Below are positions 52,363-64,000 of a DNA stretch of 64,000 bases, piece after piece. This DNA is from Atherix ibis (lineage: Eukaryota > Arthropoda > Insecta > Diptera > Athericidae), in assembly GCA_958298945.1 (NCBI GenBank), contig OY282610.1, positions 51,777,667 to 51,841,666 on the forward strand, given 5' to 3'. Under the pieces are notes generated by a model, which was given only the letters and a program-made list of their open reading frames with translations, was not told the origin of the DNA and ran no database searches. The position numbers and the translations under genes are program-made. How positions within the stretch are numbered: the stretch's first letter is position 1; the number at the start of each line of letters is the position of its first letter.

Positions 52363-53983
52363 ATGAATTTTTTCTCAAAACCACCAACAAAAATTTATCC
52401 AGAAAGAATTTTCTCATTCCAATGAGAATAATATGAATTGGAGAAGCTTTGCCTGAAAGTGCACAATCATACCCCAAACAAACATCTCCAAAAAACTACC
52501 ATTTTCATAGAGAAAAACAAATTTTAAGAGAAAGTGGACTCAGTGTAATAATTGTTGCCTCCTATTTTTTGAGAAAACTGGGTGCCTGGTGTAAAAATTG
52601 GATTTTCGTGAATATTGTCACAAATTTTCCAATTTTTGTGGTTTTTTGCATATCTTTAGGTGGTCAATTTATTTTGCTTTCAGTAAATAAAAAATTTAAT
52701 TTTAGGCAATTTTTTTTTAATAGTGCTCACAAAAATTTATTCTGAAAGGATATTCCTTTTTCGATCAGGATAATATGGATCTAGAAGGCTATGTTAAAGT
52801 GTATGTAATGAAACCATGAAACAAATTGCCATTTTTATCCAAAAAAGCAAACTTTATTTTTAAAAAAATACAGCGAACTTTAGGTATTTTTTTTTAAAAC
52901 GCCTGGAAAAAATTTTCCTGTAAGGACTTTTTTAGTCCGATCAGGATAATAAGAATAATTATTAGTTTCACATATGTATGCGCATTAACATCATTAAACA
53001 AATTTTCGAAAAAATTTCCTTTTTCATAGAAAAATAGAAATTTAAAAAAAAATTTTATGATCTTTTGGCAAATTTTTCTCAAAACTCCCACCGAAATTTA
53101 TCGTGACATGTCATTTTCCTTCCAATCATTATATTAAGAGTCATAGAAGGTTTGCCTGAAAGTGTGCAATGACACCACAAAATAAATTCTAAAAAACCTT
53201 AATTTTTATACAAAAAAAAACGAATTTTAATAAAGAAAACAATTAATTTTATGAATTTTTTCTCAAAATCACCATCAAAAATTTATCCAGAAAGGATATT
53301 CTCATTGCAATCGAGAAAATATGTATTGGAGAAGCTTTGCCTGAAAGTACGCAATGACACCATAAAAACAATTCTAAAAACCTTAATTTGTATACAAAAA
53401 AAAACGAATTTTAGGAAAGAAAACTATAAATTTTATGAATTTTTTCTCAAAATCACCAACAAAAATTTATCCAGAAAGGATATTCTCATTCCAATCGAGA
53501 AAATATGCATTGGAGAAGCTTTGCCTAAAAGTACGCAATGACACCATAAAAACTGTTCTAAAAACCTTAATTTTTATACAAAAAAAACGAATTTTAGGAA
53601 AGAAAACAATTAATTTTATGAATTTTTTCTCAAAATCACCAACAAAAATTTATCCAGAAATGATATTCTCATTCCAATCGAGAAAATATGCATTGGAGAA
53701 GCTTTGCCTAAAAGTACGCAATGACACCATAAAAACCGTTCTAAAAACCTTAATTTTTATACAAAAAAAACGAATTTTAAGAAAGAAAACCATAAATTTT
53801 ATGAATTTTTTCTCAAAATCACCAACAAAAATTTATCCAGAAATGATATTCTCATTCCAATCGAAAAAATATGCATTGGAGAAGCTTTGCCTGAAAGTAC
53901 GCAATGACACCATAAAAACAATTCTAAAAACCTTAATTTTTATACAAAAAAAATGAATTTTAAGAAAGAAAACCATAAATTTT
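52363..53983 (+). repeat. HOR unit 33, 4-S form (1621 bp)
   Basis: The first S (53251) has caccatcaaaaat and cattgcaatcg. The second has aactgttc and ends gaattttaggaaag..caattaat. All of these recur 3246 bp downstream in unit 35. The third S has an S4 5' end and an S3 3' end. The fourth is S4. Confidence 0.92.
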
Positions 53984-55607
53984 ATGAATTTTTTCTCAAA
54001 ACCACCAACAAAAATTTATCCAGAAAGAATTTTCTCATTCCAATGAGAATAATATGAATTGGAGAAGCTTTGCCTGAAAGTGCACAATCATACCCCAAAC
54101 AAACATCTCCAAAAAACCACCATTTTCATAGAGAAAAACAAATTTTAAGAGAAAGTGGACTCAGTGTAATAATTGTTGCCTCCTATTTTTTGAGAAAACT
54201 GGGTGCCTGGTGTAAAAATTGGATTTTCGTGAATATTGTCACAAATTTTCGAATTTTTGTGGTTTTTTGCATATCTTTAGGTGGTCAATTTATTTTGCTT
54301 TCAGTAAATAAAAAATTTAATTTTAGGCAATTTTTTTTTAATAGTGCTCACAAAAATTTATTCTGAAAGGATATTCCTTTTTCGATCAGGATAATATGGA
54401 TCTAGAAGGCTATGTTAAAGTGTATGTAATGAAACCATGAAACAAATTGCCATTTTTATCCAAAAAAGCAAACTTTATTTTTTAAAAAATACAGCGAACT
54501 TTAGGTATTTTTTTTTAAAACGCCTGGAAAAAATTTTCCTGTAAGGACTTTTTTAGTCCGATCAGGATAATAAGAATAATTATTAGTTTCACATATGTAT
54601 GCGCATTAACATCATTAAACAAATTTTCGAAAAAATTTCCTTTTTCATAGAAAAATAGAAATTTAAAAAAAAATTTAATGATCTTTTGGCAAATTTTTCT
54701 CAAAACTCCCACCGAAATTTATCGTGACATGTAATTTTCCTTCCAATCATTATATTAAGAGTCATAGAAGGTTTGCCTGAAAGTGTGCAATGACACCACA
54801 AAATAAATTCTAAAAAACCTTAATTTTTATACAAAAAAAAACGAATTTTAATAAAGAAAACAATTAATTTTATGAATTTTTTCTCAAAATCACCAACAAA
54901 AATTTATCCAGAAAGGATATTCTCATTCCAATCGAGAAAATATGTATTGGAGAAGCTTTGCCTGAAAGTACGCAATGACACCATAAAAACAATTCTAAAA
55001 ACCTTAATTTGTATACAAAAAAAAAACGAATTTTAGGAAAGAAAACTATAAATTTTATGAATTTTTTCTCAAAATCACCAACAAAAATTTATCCAGAAAG
55101 GATATTCTCATTCCAATCGAGAAAATATGCATTGGAGAAGCTTTGCCTAAAAGTACGCAATGACACCATAAAAACCGTTCTAAAAACCTTAATTTTTATA
55201 CAAAAAAAAACGAATTTTAAGAAAGAAAACCATAAATTTTATGAATTTTTTCTCAAAATCACCAACAAAAATTTATCCAGAAATGATATTCTCATTCCAA
55301 TCGAGAAAATATGCATTGGAGAAGCTTTGCCTGAAAGTACGCAATGACACCATAAAAACAATTCTAAAAACCTTAATTTTTATACAAAAAAAATGAATTT
55401 TAAGAAAGAAAACCATAAATTTTATGAATTTTTTCTCAAAACCACCAACAAAAATTTATCCAGAAATGATATTCTTATTCCAATCGAGAAAATATGCATT
55501 GGAGAAGCTTTGCCTGAAAGTACGCAATGACACCATAAAAACAATTCTAAAAACCTTAATTTTTATACAAAAAAAAATGAATTTTAAGAAAGAAAACCAT
55601 AAATTTT
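53984..55607 (+). repeat. HOR unit 34, 4-S form (1624 bp)
   Basis: Core to 54871, then S2 type, S3b, S4 (about 55240) and a D1/S4 hybrid (55424, ctcaaaaccacc then gaaatgatattctt). D4 has catgtaattttcc. Confidence 0.91.
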
Positions 55608-57229
55608 ATGAATTTTTTCTCAAAACCACCAACAAAAATTTATCCAGAAAGAATTTTCTCATTCCAATGAGAATAATATGAATTGGAGAAGCTTTGCCTG
55701 AAAGTGCACAATCATACCCCAAACAAACATCTCCAAAAAACTACCATTTTCATAGAGAAAAACAAATTTTAAGAGAAAGTGGACTCAGTGTAATAATTGT
55801 TGCCTCCTATTTTTTGAGAAAACTGGGTGCCTTGTGTAAAAATTGGATTTTCGTGAATATTGTCACAAATTTTCGAATTTTTGTGGTTTTTTGCATATCT
55901 TTAGGTGGTCAATTTATTTTGCTTTCAGTAAATAAAAAATTTAATTTTAGGCAATTTTTTTTTAATAGTGCTCACAAAAATTTATTCTGAAAGGATATTC
56001 CTTTTTCGATCAGGATAATATGGATCTAGAAGGCTATGTTAAAGTGTATGTAATGAAACCATGAAACAAATTGCCATTTTTATCCAAAAAAGCAAACTTT
56101 ATTTTTAAAAAAATACAGCGAACTTTAGGTATTTTTTTTTAAAACGCCTGGAAAAAATTTTCCTGTAAGGACTTTTTTAGTCCGATCAGGATAATAAGAA
56201 TAATTATTAGTTTCACATATGTATGCGCATTAACATCATTAAACAAATTTTCGAAAAAATTTCCTTTTTCATAGAAAAATAGAAATTTAAAAAAAAAATT
56301 TAATGATCTTTTGGCAAATTTTTCTCAAAACTCCCACCGAAATTTATCGTGACATGTCATTTTCCTTCCAATCATTATATTAAGAGTCATAGAAGGTTTG
56401 CCTGAAAGTGTGCAATGACACCACAAAATAAATTCTAAAAAACCTTAATTTTTATACAAAAAAAAACGAATTTTAATAAAGAAAACAATTAATTTTATGA
56501 ATTTTTTCTCAAAATCACCATCAAAAATTTATCCAGAAAGGATATTCTCATTGCAATCGAGAAAATATGTATTGGAGAAGCTTTGCCTGAAAGTACGCAA
56601 TGACACCATAAAAACAATTCTAAAAACCTTAATTTGTATACAAAAAAAAACGAATTTTAGGAAAGAAAACTATAAATTTTATGAATTTTTTCTCAAAATC
56701 ACCAACAAAAATTTATCCAGAAAGGATATTCTCATTCCAATCGAGAAAATATGCATTGGAGAAGCTTTGCCTAAAAGTACGCAATGACACCATAAAAACT
56801 GTTCTAAAAACCATAATTTTTATACAAAAAAAACGAATTTTAGGAAAGAAAACAATTAATTTTATGAATTTTTTCTCAAAATCACCAACAAAAATTTATC
56901 CAGAAAGGATATTCTCATTCCAATCGAGAAAATATGCATTGGAGAAGCTTTGCCTAAAAGTACGCAATGACACCATAAAAACCGTTCTAAAAACCTTAAT
57001 TTTTATACAAAAAAAACGAATTTTAAGAAAGAAAACCATAAATTTTATGAATTTTTTCTCAAAATCACCAACAAAAATTTATCCAGAAATGATATTCTCA
57101 TTTCAATCGAGAAAATATGCATTGGGGAAGCTTTGCCTGAAAGTACGCAATGACACCATAAAAACAATTCTAAAAACCTTAATTTTTATACAAAAAAAAT
57201 GAATTTTAAGAAAGAAAACCATAAATTTT
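55608..57229 (+). repeat. HOR unit 35, partner of unit 33 (1622 bp)
   Basis: It shares caccatcaaaaat, cattgcaatcg, aactgttc and the mixed ttaggaaag..caattaat ending with unit 33. It differs in its third S, which is normal S3b here, and in INV gtgccttgtg. S4 has cattggggaag. Confidence 0.92.
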
Positions 57230-58852
57230 ATGAATTTTTTCTCAAAACCACCAACAAAGATTTATCCAGAAAGAATTTTCTCATTCCAATGAGAATAATA
57301 TGAATTGGAGAAGCTTTGCCTGAAAGTGCACAATCATACCCCAAACAAACATCTCCAAAAAACCACCATTTTCATAGAGAAAAACAAATTTTAAGAGAAA
57401 GTGGACTCAGTGTAATAATTGTTGCCTCCTATTTTTTGAGAAAACTGGGTGCCTGGTGTAAAAATTGGATTTTCGTGAATATTGTCACAAATTTTCGAAT
57501 TTTTGTGGTTTTTTGCATATCTTTAGGTGGTCAATTTATTTTGCTTTCAGTAAATAAAAAATTTAATTTTAGGCAATTTTTTTTTAATAGTGCTCACAAA
57601 AATTTATTCTGAAAGGATATTCCTTTTTCGATCAGGATAATATGGATCTAGAAGGCTATGTTAAAGTGTATGTAATGAAACCATGAAACAAATTGCCATT
57701 TTTATCCAAAAAAGCAAACTTTATTTTTAAAAAAATACAGCGAACTTTAGGTATTTTTTTTTAAAACGCCTGGAAAAAATTTTCCTGTAAGGACTTTTTT
57801 AGTCCGATCAGGATAATAAGAATAATTATTAGTTTCACATATGTATGCGCATTAACATCATTAAACAAATTTTCGAAAAAATTTCCTTTTTCATAGAAAA
57901 ATAGAAATTTAAAAAAAAATTTAATGATCTTTTGGCAAATTTTTCTCAAAACTCCCACCGAAATTTATCGTGACATGTCATTTTCCTTCCAATCATTATA
58001 TTAAGAGTCATAGAAGGTTTGCCTGAAAGTGTGCAATGACACCACAAAATAAATTCTAAAAAACCTTAATTTTTATACAAAAAAAAACGAATTTTAATAA
58101 AGAAAACAATTAATTTTATGAATTTTTTCTCAAAATCACCAACAAAAATTTATCCAGAAAGGATATTCTCATTCCAATCGAGAAAATATGTATTGGAGAA
58201 GCTTTGCCTGAAAGTACGCAATGACACCATAAAAACAATTCTAAAAACCTTAATTTGTATACAAAAAAAAACGAATTTTAAGAAAGAAAACTATAAATTT
58301 TATGAATTTTTTCTCAAAATCACCAACAAAAATTTATCCAGAAAGGATATTCTCATTCCAATCGAGAAAATATGTATTAGAAAAGCTTTGCCTGAAAATA
58401 CGCAATGACACCATAAAAACAATTCTAAAACCCTTAATTTGTATACAAAAAAAAACTAATTTTAGGAAAGAAAACTATAAATTTTATGAATTTTTTCTCA
58501 ACATCAACAACAAAAATTTATCCAGAAAGGATATTCTCATTCCAATCGAGAAAATATGCATTGGAGAAGCTTTGCCTAAAAGTACGCAATGACACCATAA
58601 AAACCGTTCTAAAAACCTTAATTTTTATACAAAAAAAAACGAATTTTAATAAAGAAAACAATTAATTTTATGAATTTTTTCTCAAAATCACCAACAAAAA
58701 TTTATCCAGAAAGGATATTCTCATTCCAATCGAGAAAATATGTATTGGAGAAGCTTTGCCTGAAAGTACGCAATGACACCATAAAAACAATTCTAAAAAC
58801 CTTAATTTTTATACAAAAAAAATGAATTTTAGGAAAGAAAACCATAAATTTT
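57230..58852 (+). repeat. HOR unit 36, 4-S form (1623 bp)
   Basis: Core to 58117, then S1, a variant S2 (58302, gtattagaaaagc, cctgaaaatacgc, aaacccttaat), S3a (with ctcaacatcaac) and an S1/S4 hybrid (about 58669) like the single monomer of unit 10. Confidence 0.91.
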
Positions 58853-60840
58853 ATGAATTTTTTCTCAAAACCACCAACAAAAATTTATCCAGAAAGAATT
58901 TTCTCATTCCAATGAGAATAATATGAATTGGAGAAGCTTTGCCTGAAAGTGCACAATCATACCCCAAACAAAAATCTCCAAAAAACCACCATTTTCATAG
59001 AGAAAAACAAATTTTAAGAGAAAGTGGACTCAGTGTAATAATTGTTGCCTCCTATTTTTTGAGAAAACTGGGTGCCTGGTGTAAAAATTGGATTTTCGTG
59101 AATATTGTCACAAATTTTCGAATTTTTGTGGTTTTTTGCATATCTTTAGGTGGTCAATTTATTTTGCTTTCAGTAAATAAAAAATTTAATTTTAGGCAAT
59201 TTTTTTTTAATAGTGCTCACAAAAATTTATTCTGAAAGGATATTCCTTTTTCGATCAGGATAATATGGATCTAGAAGGCTATGTTAAAGTGTATGTAATG
59301 AAACCATGAAACAAATTGCCATTTTTATCCAAAAAAGCAAACTTTATTTTTAAAAAAATACAGCGAACTTTAGGTATTTTTTTTAAAACGCCTGGAAAAA
59401 ATTTTCCTGTAAGGACTTTTTTAGTCCGATCAGGATAATAAGAATAATTATTAGTTTCACATATGTATGCGCATTAACATCATTAAACAAATTTTCGAAA
59501 AAATTTCCTTTTTCATAGAAAAATAGAAATTTAAAAAAAAATTTAATGATCTTTTGGCAAATTTTTCTCAAAACTCCCACCGAAATTTATCGTGACATGT
59601 CATTTTCCTTCCAATCATTATATTAAGAGTCATAGAAGGTTTGCCTGAAAGTGTGCAATGACACCACAAAATAAATTCTAAAAAACCTTAATTTTTATAC
59701 AAAAAAAAACGAATTTTAATAAAGAAAACAATTAATTTTATGAATTTTTTCTCAAAATCACCAACAAAAATTTATCCAGAAAGGATATTCTCATTCCAAT
59801 CGAGAAAATATGTATTGGAGAAGCTTTGCCTGAAAGTACGCAATGACACCATAAAAACAATTCTAAAAACCTTAATTTGTATACAAAAAAAAACGAATTT
59901 TAAGAAAGAAAACTATAAATTTTATGAATTTTTTCTCAAAATCACCAACAAAAATTTATCCAGAAAGGATATTCTCATTCCAATCGAGAAAATATGTATT
60001 GGAGAAGCTTTGCCTGAAAGTACGCAATGACACCATAAAAACAATTCTAAAAACCTTAATTTGTATACAAAAAAAAACGAATTTTAGGAAAGAAAACTAT
60101 AAATTTTATGAATTTTTTCTCAAAATCAACAACAAAAATTTATCCAGAAAGGATATTCTCATTCCAATCGAGAAAATATGCATTGGAGAAGCTTTGCCTA
60201 AAAGTACGCAATGACACCATAAAAACCGTTCTAAAAACCTTAATTTTTATACAAAAAAAAACGAATTTTAATAAAGAAAACAATTAATTTTATGAATTTT
60301 TTCTCAAAATCACCAACAAAAATTTATCCAGAAAGGATATTCTCATTTCAATCGAGAAAATATGCATTGGAGAAGCTTTGCCTAAAAGTACGCAATGACA
60401 CCATAAAAACCGTTCTAAAAACCTTAATTTTTATACAAAAAAAACGAATTTTAAGAAAGAAAACCATAAATTTTATGAATTTTTTCTCAAAATCACCAAC
60501 AAAAATTTATCCAGAAATGATATTCTCATTCCAATCGAGAAAATATGCATTGGATAAGCTTTGCCTGAAAGTACGTAATGACACCTTAAAAACAATTCTA
60601 AAAACCTTAATTTTTATACAAAAAAAATGAATTTTAAGAAAGAAAACCATAAATTTTATGAATTTTTTCTCAAAACCACCAACAAAAATTTATCCAGAAA
60701 GAATTTTCTCATTCCAATGAGAATAATATGAATTGGAGAAGCTTTGCCTGAAAGTGCGCAATGACACCATAAAAACAATTCTAAAAACCTTAATTTTTAT
60801 ACAAAAAAAATGAATTTTAAGAAAGAAAACCATAAATTTT
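58853..60840 (+). repeat. HOR unit 37, 6-S form (1988 bp)
   Basis: S1 (59740), S2, S3a (with aaaatcaacaac), S3b (60292), S4 (gataagctttgcc, acgtaatgacacctt) and a sixth, chimeric monomer (about 60658-60840). The chimera has a D1 5' half (ccacc, gaaagaattttc, caatgagaataat) and an S4 3' half. The first five monomers and the core recur in unit 38. Confidence 0.92.
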
Positions 60841-62645
60841 ATGAATTTTTTCTCAAAACCACCAACAAAAATTTATCCAGAAAGAATTTTCTCATTCCAA
60901 TGAGAATAATATGAATTGGAGAAGCTTTGCCTGAAAGTGCACAATCATACCCCAAACAAAAATCTCCAAAAAACCACCATTTTCATAGAGAAAAACAAAT
61001 TTTAAGAGAAAGTGGACTCAGTGTAATAATTGTTGCCTCCTATTTTTTGAGAAAACTGGGTGCCTGGTGTAAAAATTGGATTTTCGTGAATATTGTCACA
61101 AATTTTCGAATTTTTGTGGTTTTTTGCATATCTTTAGGTGGTCAATTTATTTTGCTTTCAGTAAATAAAAAATTTAATTTTAGGCAATTTTTTTTTAATA
61201 GTGCTCACAAAAATTTATTCTGAAAGGATATTCCTTTTTCGATCAGGATAATATGGATCTAGAAGGCTATGTTAAAGTGTATGTAATGAAACCATGAAAC
61301 AAATTGCCATTTTTATCCAAAAAAGCAAACTTTATTTTTAAAAAAATACAGCGAACTTTAGGTATTTTTTTTAAAACGCCTGGAAAAAATTTTCCTGTAA
61401 GGACTTTTTTAGTCCGATCAGGATAATAAGAATAATTATTAGTTTCACATATGTATGCGCATTAACATCATTAAACAAATTTTCGAAAAAATTTCCTTTT
61501 TCATAGAAAAATAGAAATTTAAAAAAAAATTTAATGATCTTTTGGCAAATTTTTCTCAAAACTCCCACCGAAATTTATCGTGACATGTCATTTTCCTTCC
61601 AATCATTATATTAAGAGTCATAGAAGGTTTGCCTGAAAGTGTGCAATGACACCACAAAATAAATTCTAAAAAACCTTAATTTTTATACAAAAAAAACGAA
61701 TTTTAATAAAGAAAACAATTAATTTTATGAATTTTTTCTCAAAATCACCAACAAAAATTTATCCAGAAAGGATATTCTCATTCCAATCGAGAAAATATGT
61801 ATTGGAGAAGCTTTGCCTGAAAGTACGCAATGACACCATAAAAACAATTCTAAAAACCTTAATTTGTATACAAAAAAAAACGAATTTTAAGAAAGAAAAC
61901 TATAAATTTTATGAATTTTTTCTCAAAATCACCAACAAAAATTTATCCAGAAAGGATATTCTCATTCCAATCGAGAAAATATGTATTGGAGAAGCTTTGC
62001 CTGAAAGTACGCAATGACACCATAAAAACAATTCTAAAAACCTTAATTTGTATACAAAAAAAAACGAATTTTAGGAAAGAAAACTATAAATTTTATGAAT
62101 TTTTTCTCAAAATCAACAACAAAAATTTATCCAGAAAGGATATTCTCATTCCAATCGAGAAAATATGCATTGGAGAAGCTTTGCCTAAAAGTACGCAATG
62201 ACACCATAAAAACCGTTCTAAAAACCTTAATTTTTATACAAAAAAAAACGAATTTTAATAAAGAAAACAATTAATTTTATGAATTTTTTCTCAAAATCAC
62301 CAACAAAAATTTATCCAGAAAGGATATTCTCATTTCAATCGAGAAAATATGCATTGGAGAAGCTTTGCCTAAAAGTACGCAATGACACCATAAAAACCGT
62401 TCTAAAAACCTTAATTTTTATACAAAAAAAAACGAATTTTAAGAAAGAAAACCATAAATTTTATGAATTTTTTCTCAAAATCACCAACAAAAATTTATCC
62501 AGAAATGATATTCTCATTCCAATCGAGAAAATATGCATTGGATAAGCTTTGCCTGAAAGTACGTAATGACACCTTAAAAACAATTCTAAAAACCTTAATT
62601 TTTATACAAAAAAAATGAATTTTAAGAAAGAAAACCATAAATTTT
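60841..62645 (+). repeat. HOR unit 38, full 5-S form (1805 bp)
   Basis: A near-copy of unit 37 at a 1987-bp offset without the chimeric monomer. It shares caaaaatctcc in D1, the shortened T-run in ggtattttttttaaaac, aaaatcaacaac in S3a, ctcatttcaatcg in S3b, and gataagc with acgtaatgacacctt in S4. Confidence 0.93.
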
Positions 62646-63898
62646 ATGAATTTTTTCTCAAAACCACCAACAAAAATTTATCCAGAAAGAATTTTCTCAT
62701 TCCAATGAGAATAATATGAATTGGAGAAGCTTTGCCTGAAAGTGCACAATCATACCCCAAACAAACATCTCCAAAAAACCACCATTTTCATAGTAAAAAA
62801 CAAATTTTAAGAGAAAGTGGACTCAGTGTAATAATTGTTGCCTCCTATTTTTTGAGAAAACTGGGTGCCTGGTGTAAAAATTGGATTTTCGTGAATATTG
62901 TCACAAATTTTCGATTTTTTGTGGTTTTTTGCATATCTTTAGGTGGTCAATTTATTTTGCTTTCAGTAAATAAAAAATTTAATTTTAGGCAATTTTTTTT
63001 TAATAGTTCTCACAAAAATTTATTTTGAAAGGATATTCCTTTTTCGATCAGGATAATATGGATCTAGAAGGCTATGTTAAAGTGTATGTAATGAAACCAT
63101 GAAACAAATTGCCATTTTTATCCAAAAAGCAAACTTTATTTTTAAAAAAATACAGCGAACTTTAGGTATTTTTTTTTAAAACGCCTGGAAAAAATTTTCC
63201 TGTAAGGACTTTTTTAGTCCGATCAGGATAATAAGAATAATTATTAGTTTCACATATGTATGCGCATTAACATCATTAAACAAATTTTCGAAAAAATTTC
63301 CTTTTTCATAGAAAAATAGAAATTTAAAAAAAAATTTAATGATCTTTTGGCAAATTTTTCTCAAAACTCCCACCGAAATTTATCGTGACATGTCATTTTC
63401 CTTCCAATCATTATATTAAGAGTCATAGAAGGTTTACCTGAAAGTGTGCAATGACACCACAAAATAAATTCTAAAAAACCTTAATTTTTATACAAAAAAA
63501 AACGAATTTTAATAAAGAAAACAATTAATTTTATGAATTTTTTCTCAAAATCACCAACAAAAATTTATCCAGAAATGGTATTCTCATTTCAATCGAGAAA
63601 ATATGTATTGGAGAAGCTTTGCCTGAAAGTACGCAATGACACCATAAAAACAATTCTAAAAACCTTAATTTGTATACAAAAAAAAAAGAATTTTAGGAAA
63701 GAAAACTATAAATTTTATGAATTTTTTCTCAAAATCACCAACAAAAATTTATCCAGAAAGGATATTGTCATTCCAATCGAGAAAATATGCATTGGAGAAG
63801 CTTTGCCTAAAAGTACGCAATGATACCATAAAAACCGTTCTAAAAACCTTAATTTTTATAAAAAAAAAACGAATTTTAAGAAAGGAACCATAAATTTT
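62646..63898 (+). repeat. HOR unit 39, 2-S form (1253 bp)
   Basis: Core to 63532 with several private changes: catagtaaaaaac in D1, tttcgattttttg in INV, and aatagttctcac and tttattttgaaag in D2. Two monomers follow: an S2-like copy (63533, gaaatggtattc) and an S3b (about 63717, gatattgtc). Confidence 0.91.
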
Positions 63899-64000
63899 AT
63901 GAATTTTGTCTCAAAATCACCAACAAAAATTTATCCAGAAAGGATATTCTCATTCCAATGAGAATAATATGAATTGGAGAAGCTTTGCCTGAAAGTGTGT
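63899..64000 (+). repeat. Partial next unit: S/D1 hybrid, cut by the window end
   Basis: It starts as an S monomer (tcaaaatcacc, gaaaggatattctc) with a private gaattttgtctc, then switches to D1's caatgagaataatatgaatt. The last bases read gaaagtgtgt, which resembles D4's gaaagtgtgc more than D1's gaaagtgcac. The sequence ends before this can be resolved. Confidence 0.75.

Larger units (their letters stand above)
1..64000 (+). repeat. Higher-order-repeat satellite array, about 184-bp monomers
   Basis: The window is filled by tandem copies of a 183-184-bp AT-rich monomer. Landmarks recur in almost every copy: an atgaattttttctcaaaa start, caacaaaaatttatccag, a ggagaagctttgcct block with a HindIII site (AAGCTT), gcaatgacacc, and an A-run of 7-11 before gaatttta. 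Homologous monomers are grouped into 39 complete HOR units, each with an 886-bp diverged core plus a variable run of standard monomers. No stretch of 300 bp or more falls outside the repeat. Nucleosome-scale, HOR-organised monomers are typical of centromeric or pericentromeric satellites in eukaryotes; that location is inferred. I do not recognise the family by name. HindIII digestion should give a ladder of about 184 bp, plus larger core fragments because D2-D4 lack the site. Confidence 0.97.

Noticed and set aside
1..64000. CRISPR array
   Set aside because: The repeats are 183-184 bp, contiguous and without unique spacers, and there are no cas genes.
1..64000. tRNA, rRNA, riboswitch or bacterial promoter and terminator features
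   Set aside because: No cloverleaf, rRNA-like conserved block or gene to regulate was seen. The short hairpin ggact-N5-agtcc with T-runs in D3 resembles a terminator only superficially and recurs in every unit without a gene upstream.

Overview
The whole 64 kb window is one uninterrupted, head-to-tail, AT-rich satellite DNA array with a higher-order repeat (HOR) structure. No protein-coding gene, RNA gene, mobile element or CRISPR array is supported. The basic monomer is 183-184 bp. Counted by hand, a typical copy has about 26% G+C and an A-rich + strand (about 84 A, 52 T, 28 C, 20 G). A gene-free tandem array of nucleosome-scale monomers in HORs points to a eukaryotic genome, most likely centromeric or pericentromeric heterochromatin. 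I cannot name the organism; the centromere assignment is inference.

Layout: 39 complete HOR units lie between positions 187 and 63898, with a partial monomer before and a partial unit after. All are in the same orientation. Each unit has two parts. (1) A core of about 886 bp with five diverged modules: D1 (forward, monomer-like), a segment of about 150 bp that appears to be an inverted monomer (INV), then D2, D3 and D4 (forward, diverged). (2) A run of 'standard' S monomers whose number differs between units: truncated to about 88 bp in 2 units, then 1 (3 units), 2 (2), 3 (6), 4 (10), 5 (8), 6 (4), 7 (2), 8 (1) and 9 (1). Unit lengths therefore step by about 184 bp (1070, 1255, 1437, 1621, 1805, 1990, 2173 bp and so on).

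S monomers fall into positional subtypes in a fixed order. S1 has tgtattgg, cctgaaag, ttgtatac and ttaagaaag. S2 is like S1 but with ttaggaaag. S3 has tgcattgg, cctaaaag and ccgttc; S3a ends ttaataaag..caattaat and S3b ends ttaagaaag..ccataaat. S4 has gaaatgatattc and ends aaaatgaattttaag. The fullest regular unit is D1-INV-D2-D3-D4-S1-S2-S3a-S3b-S4, about 1805 bp. A fifth subtype, S5 (ggaaattctcatttcaatcaag), occurs only between about 21.8 and 42.9 kb.

Regions: 1-21 kb and 44-64 kb carry the S1-S4 type of HOR. The middle, about 21.8-43 kb, is a distinct subfamily with S5 monomers and a D1 marker (gaatcgg). Recent rearrangements are visible: a 3606-bp tandem duplication (about 37.0-44.26 kb), duplications with periods of 3246, 2412, 1987 and 1070 bp, a doubled S block, a 344-bp core deletion and a deletion with filler in D3. 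The open reading frames in the window are by-products of the repeat and are not annotated as genes.
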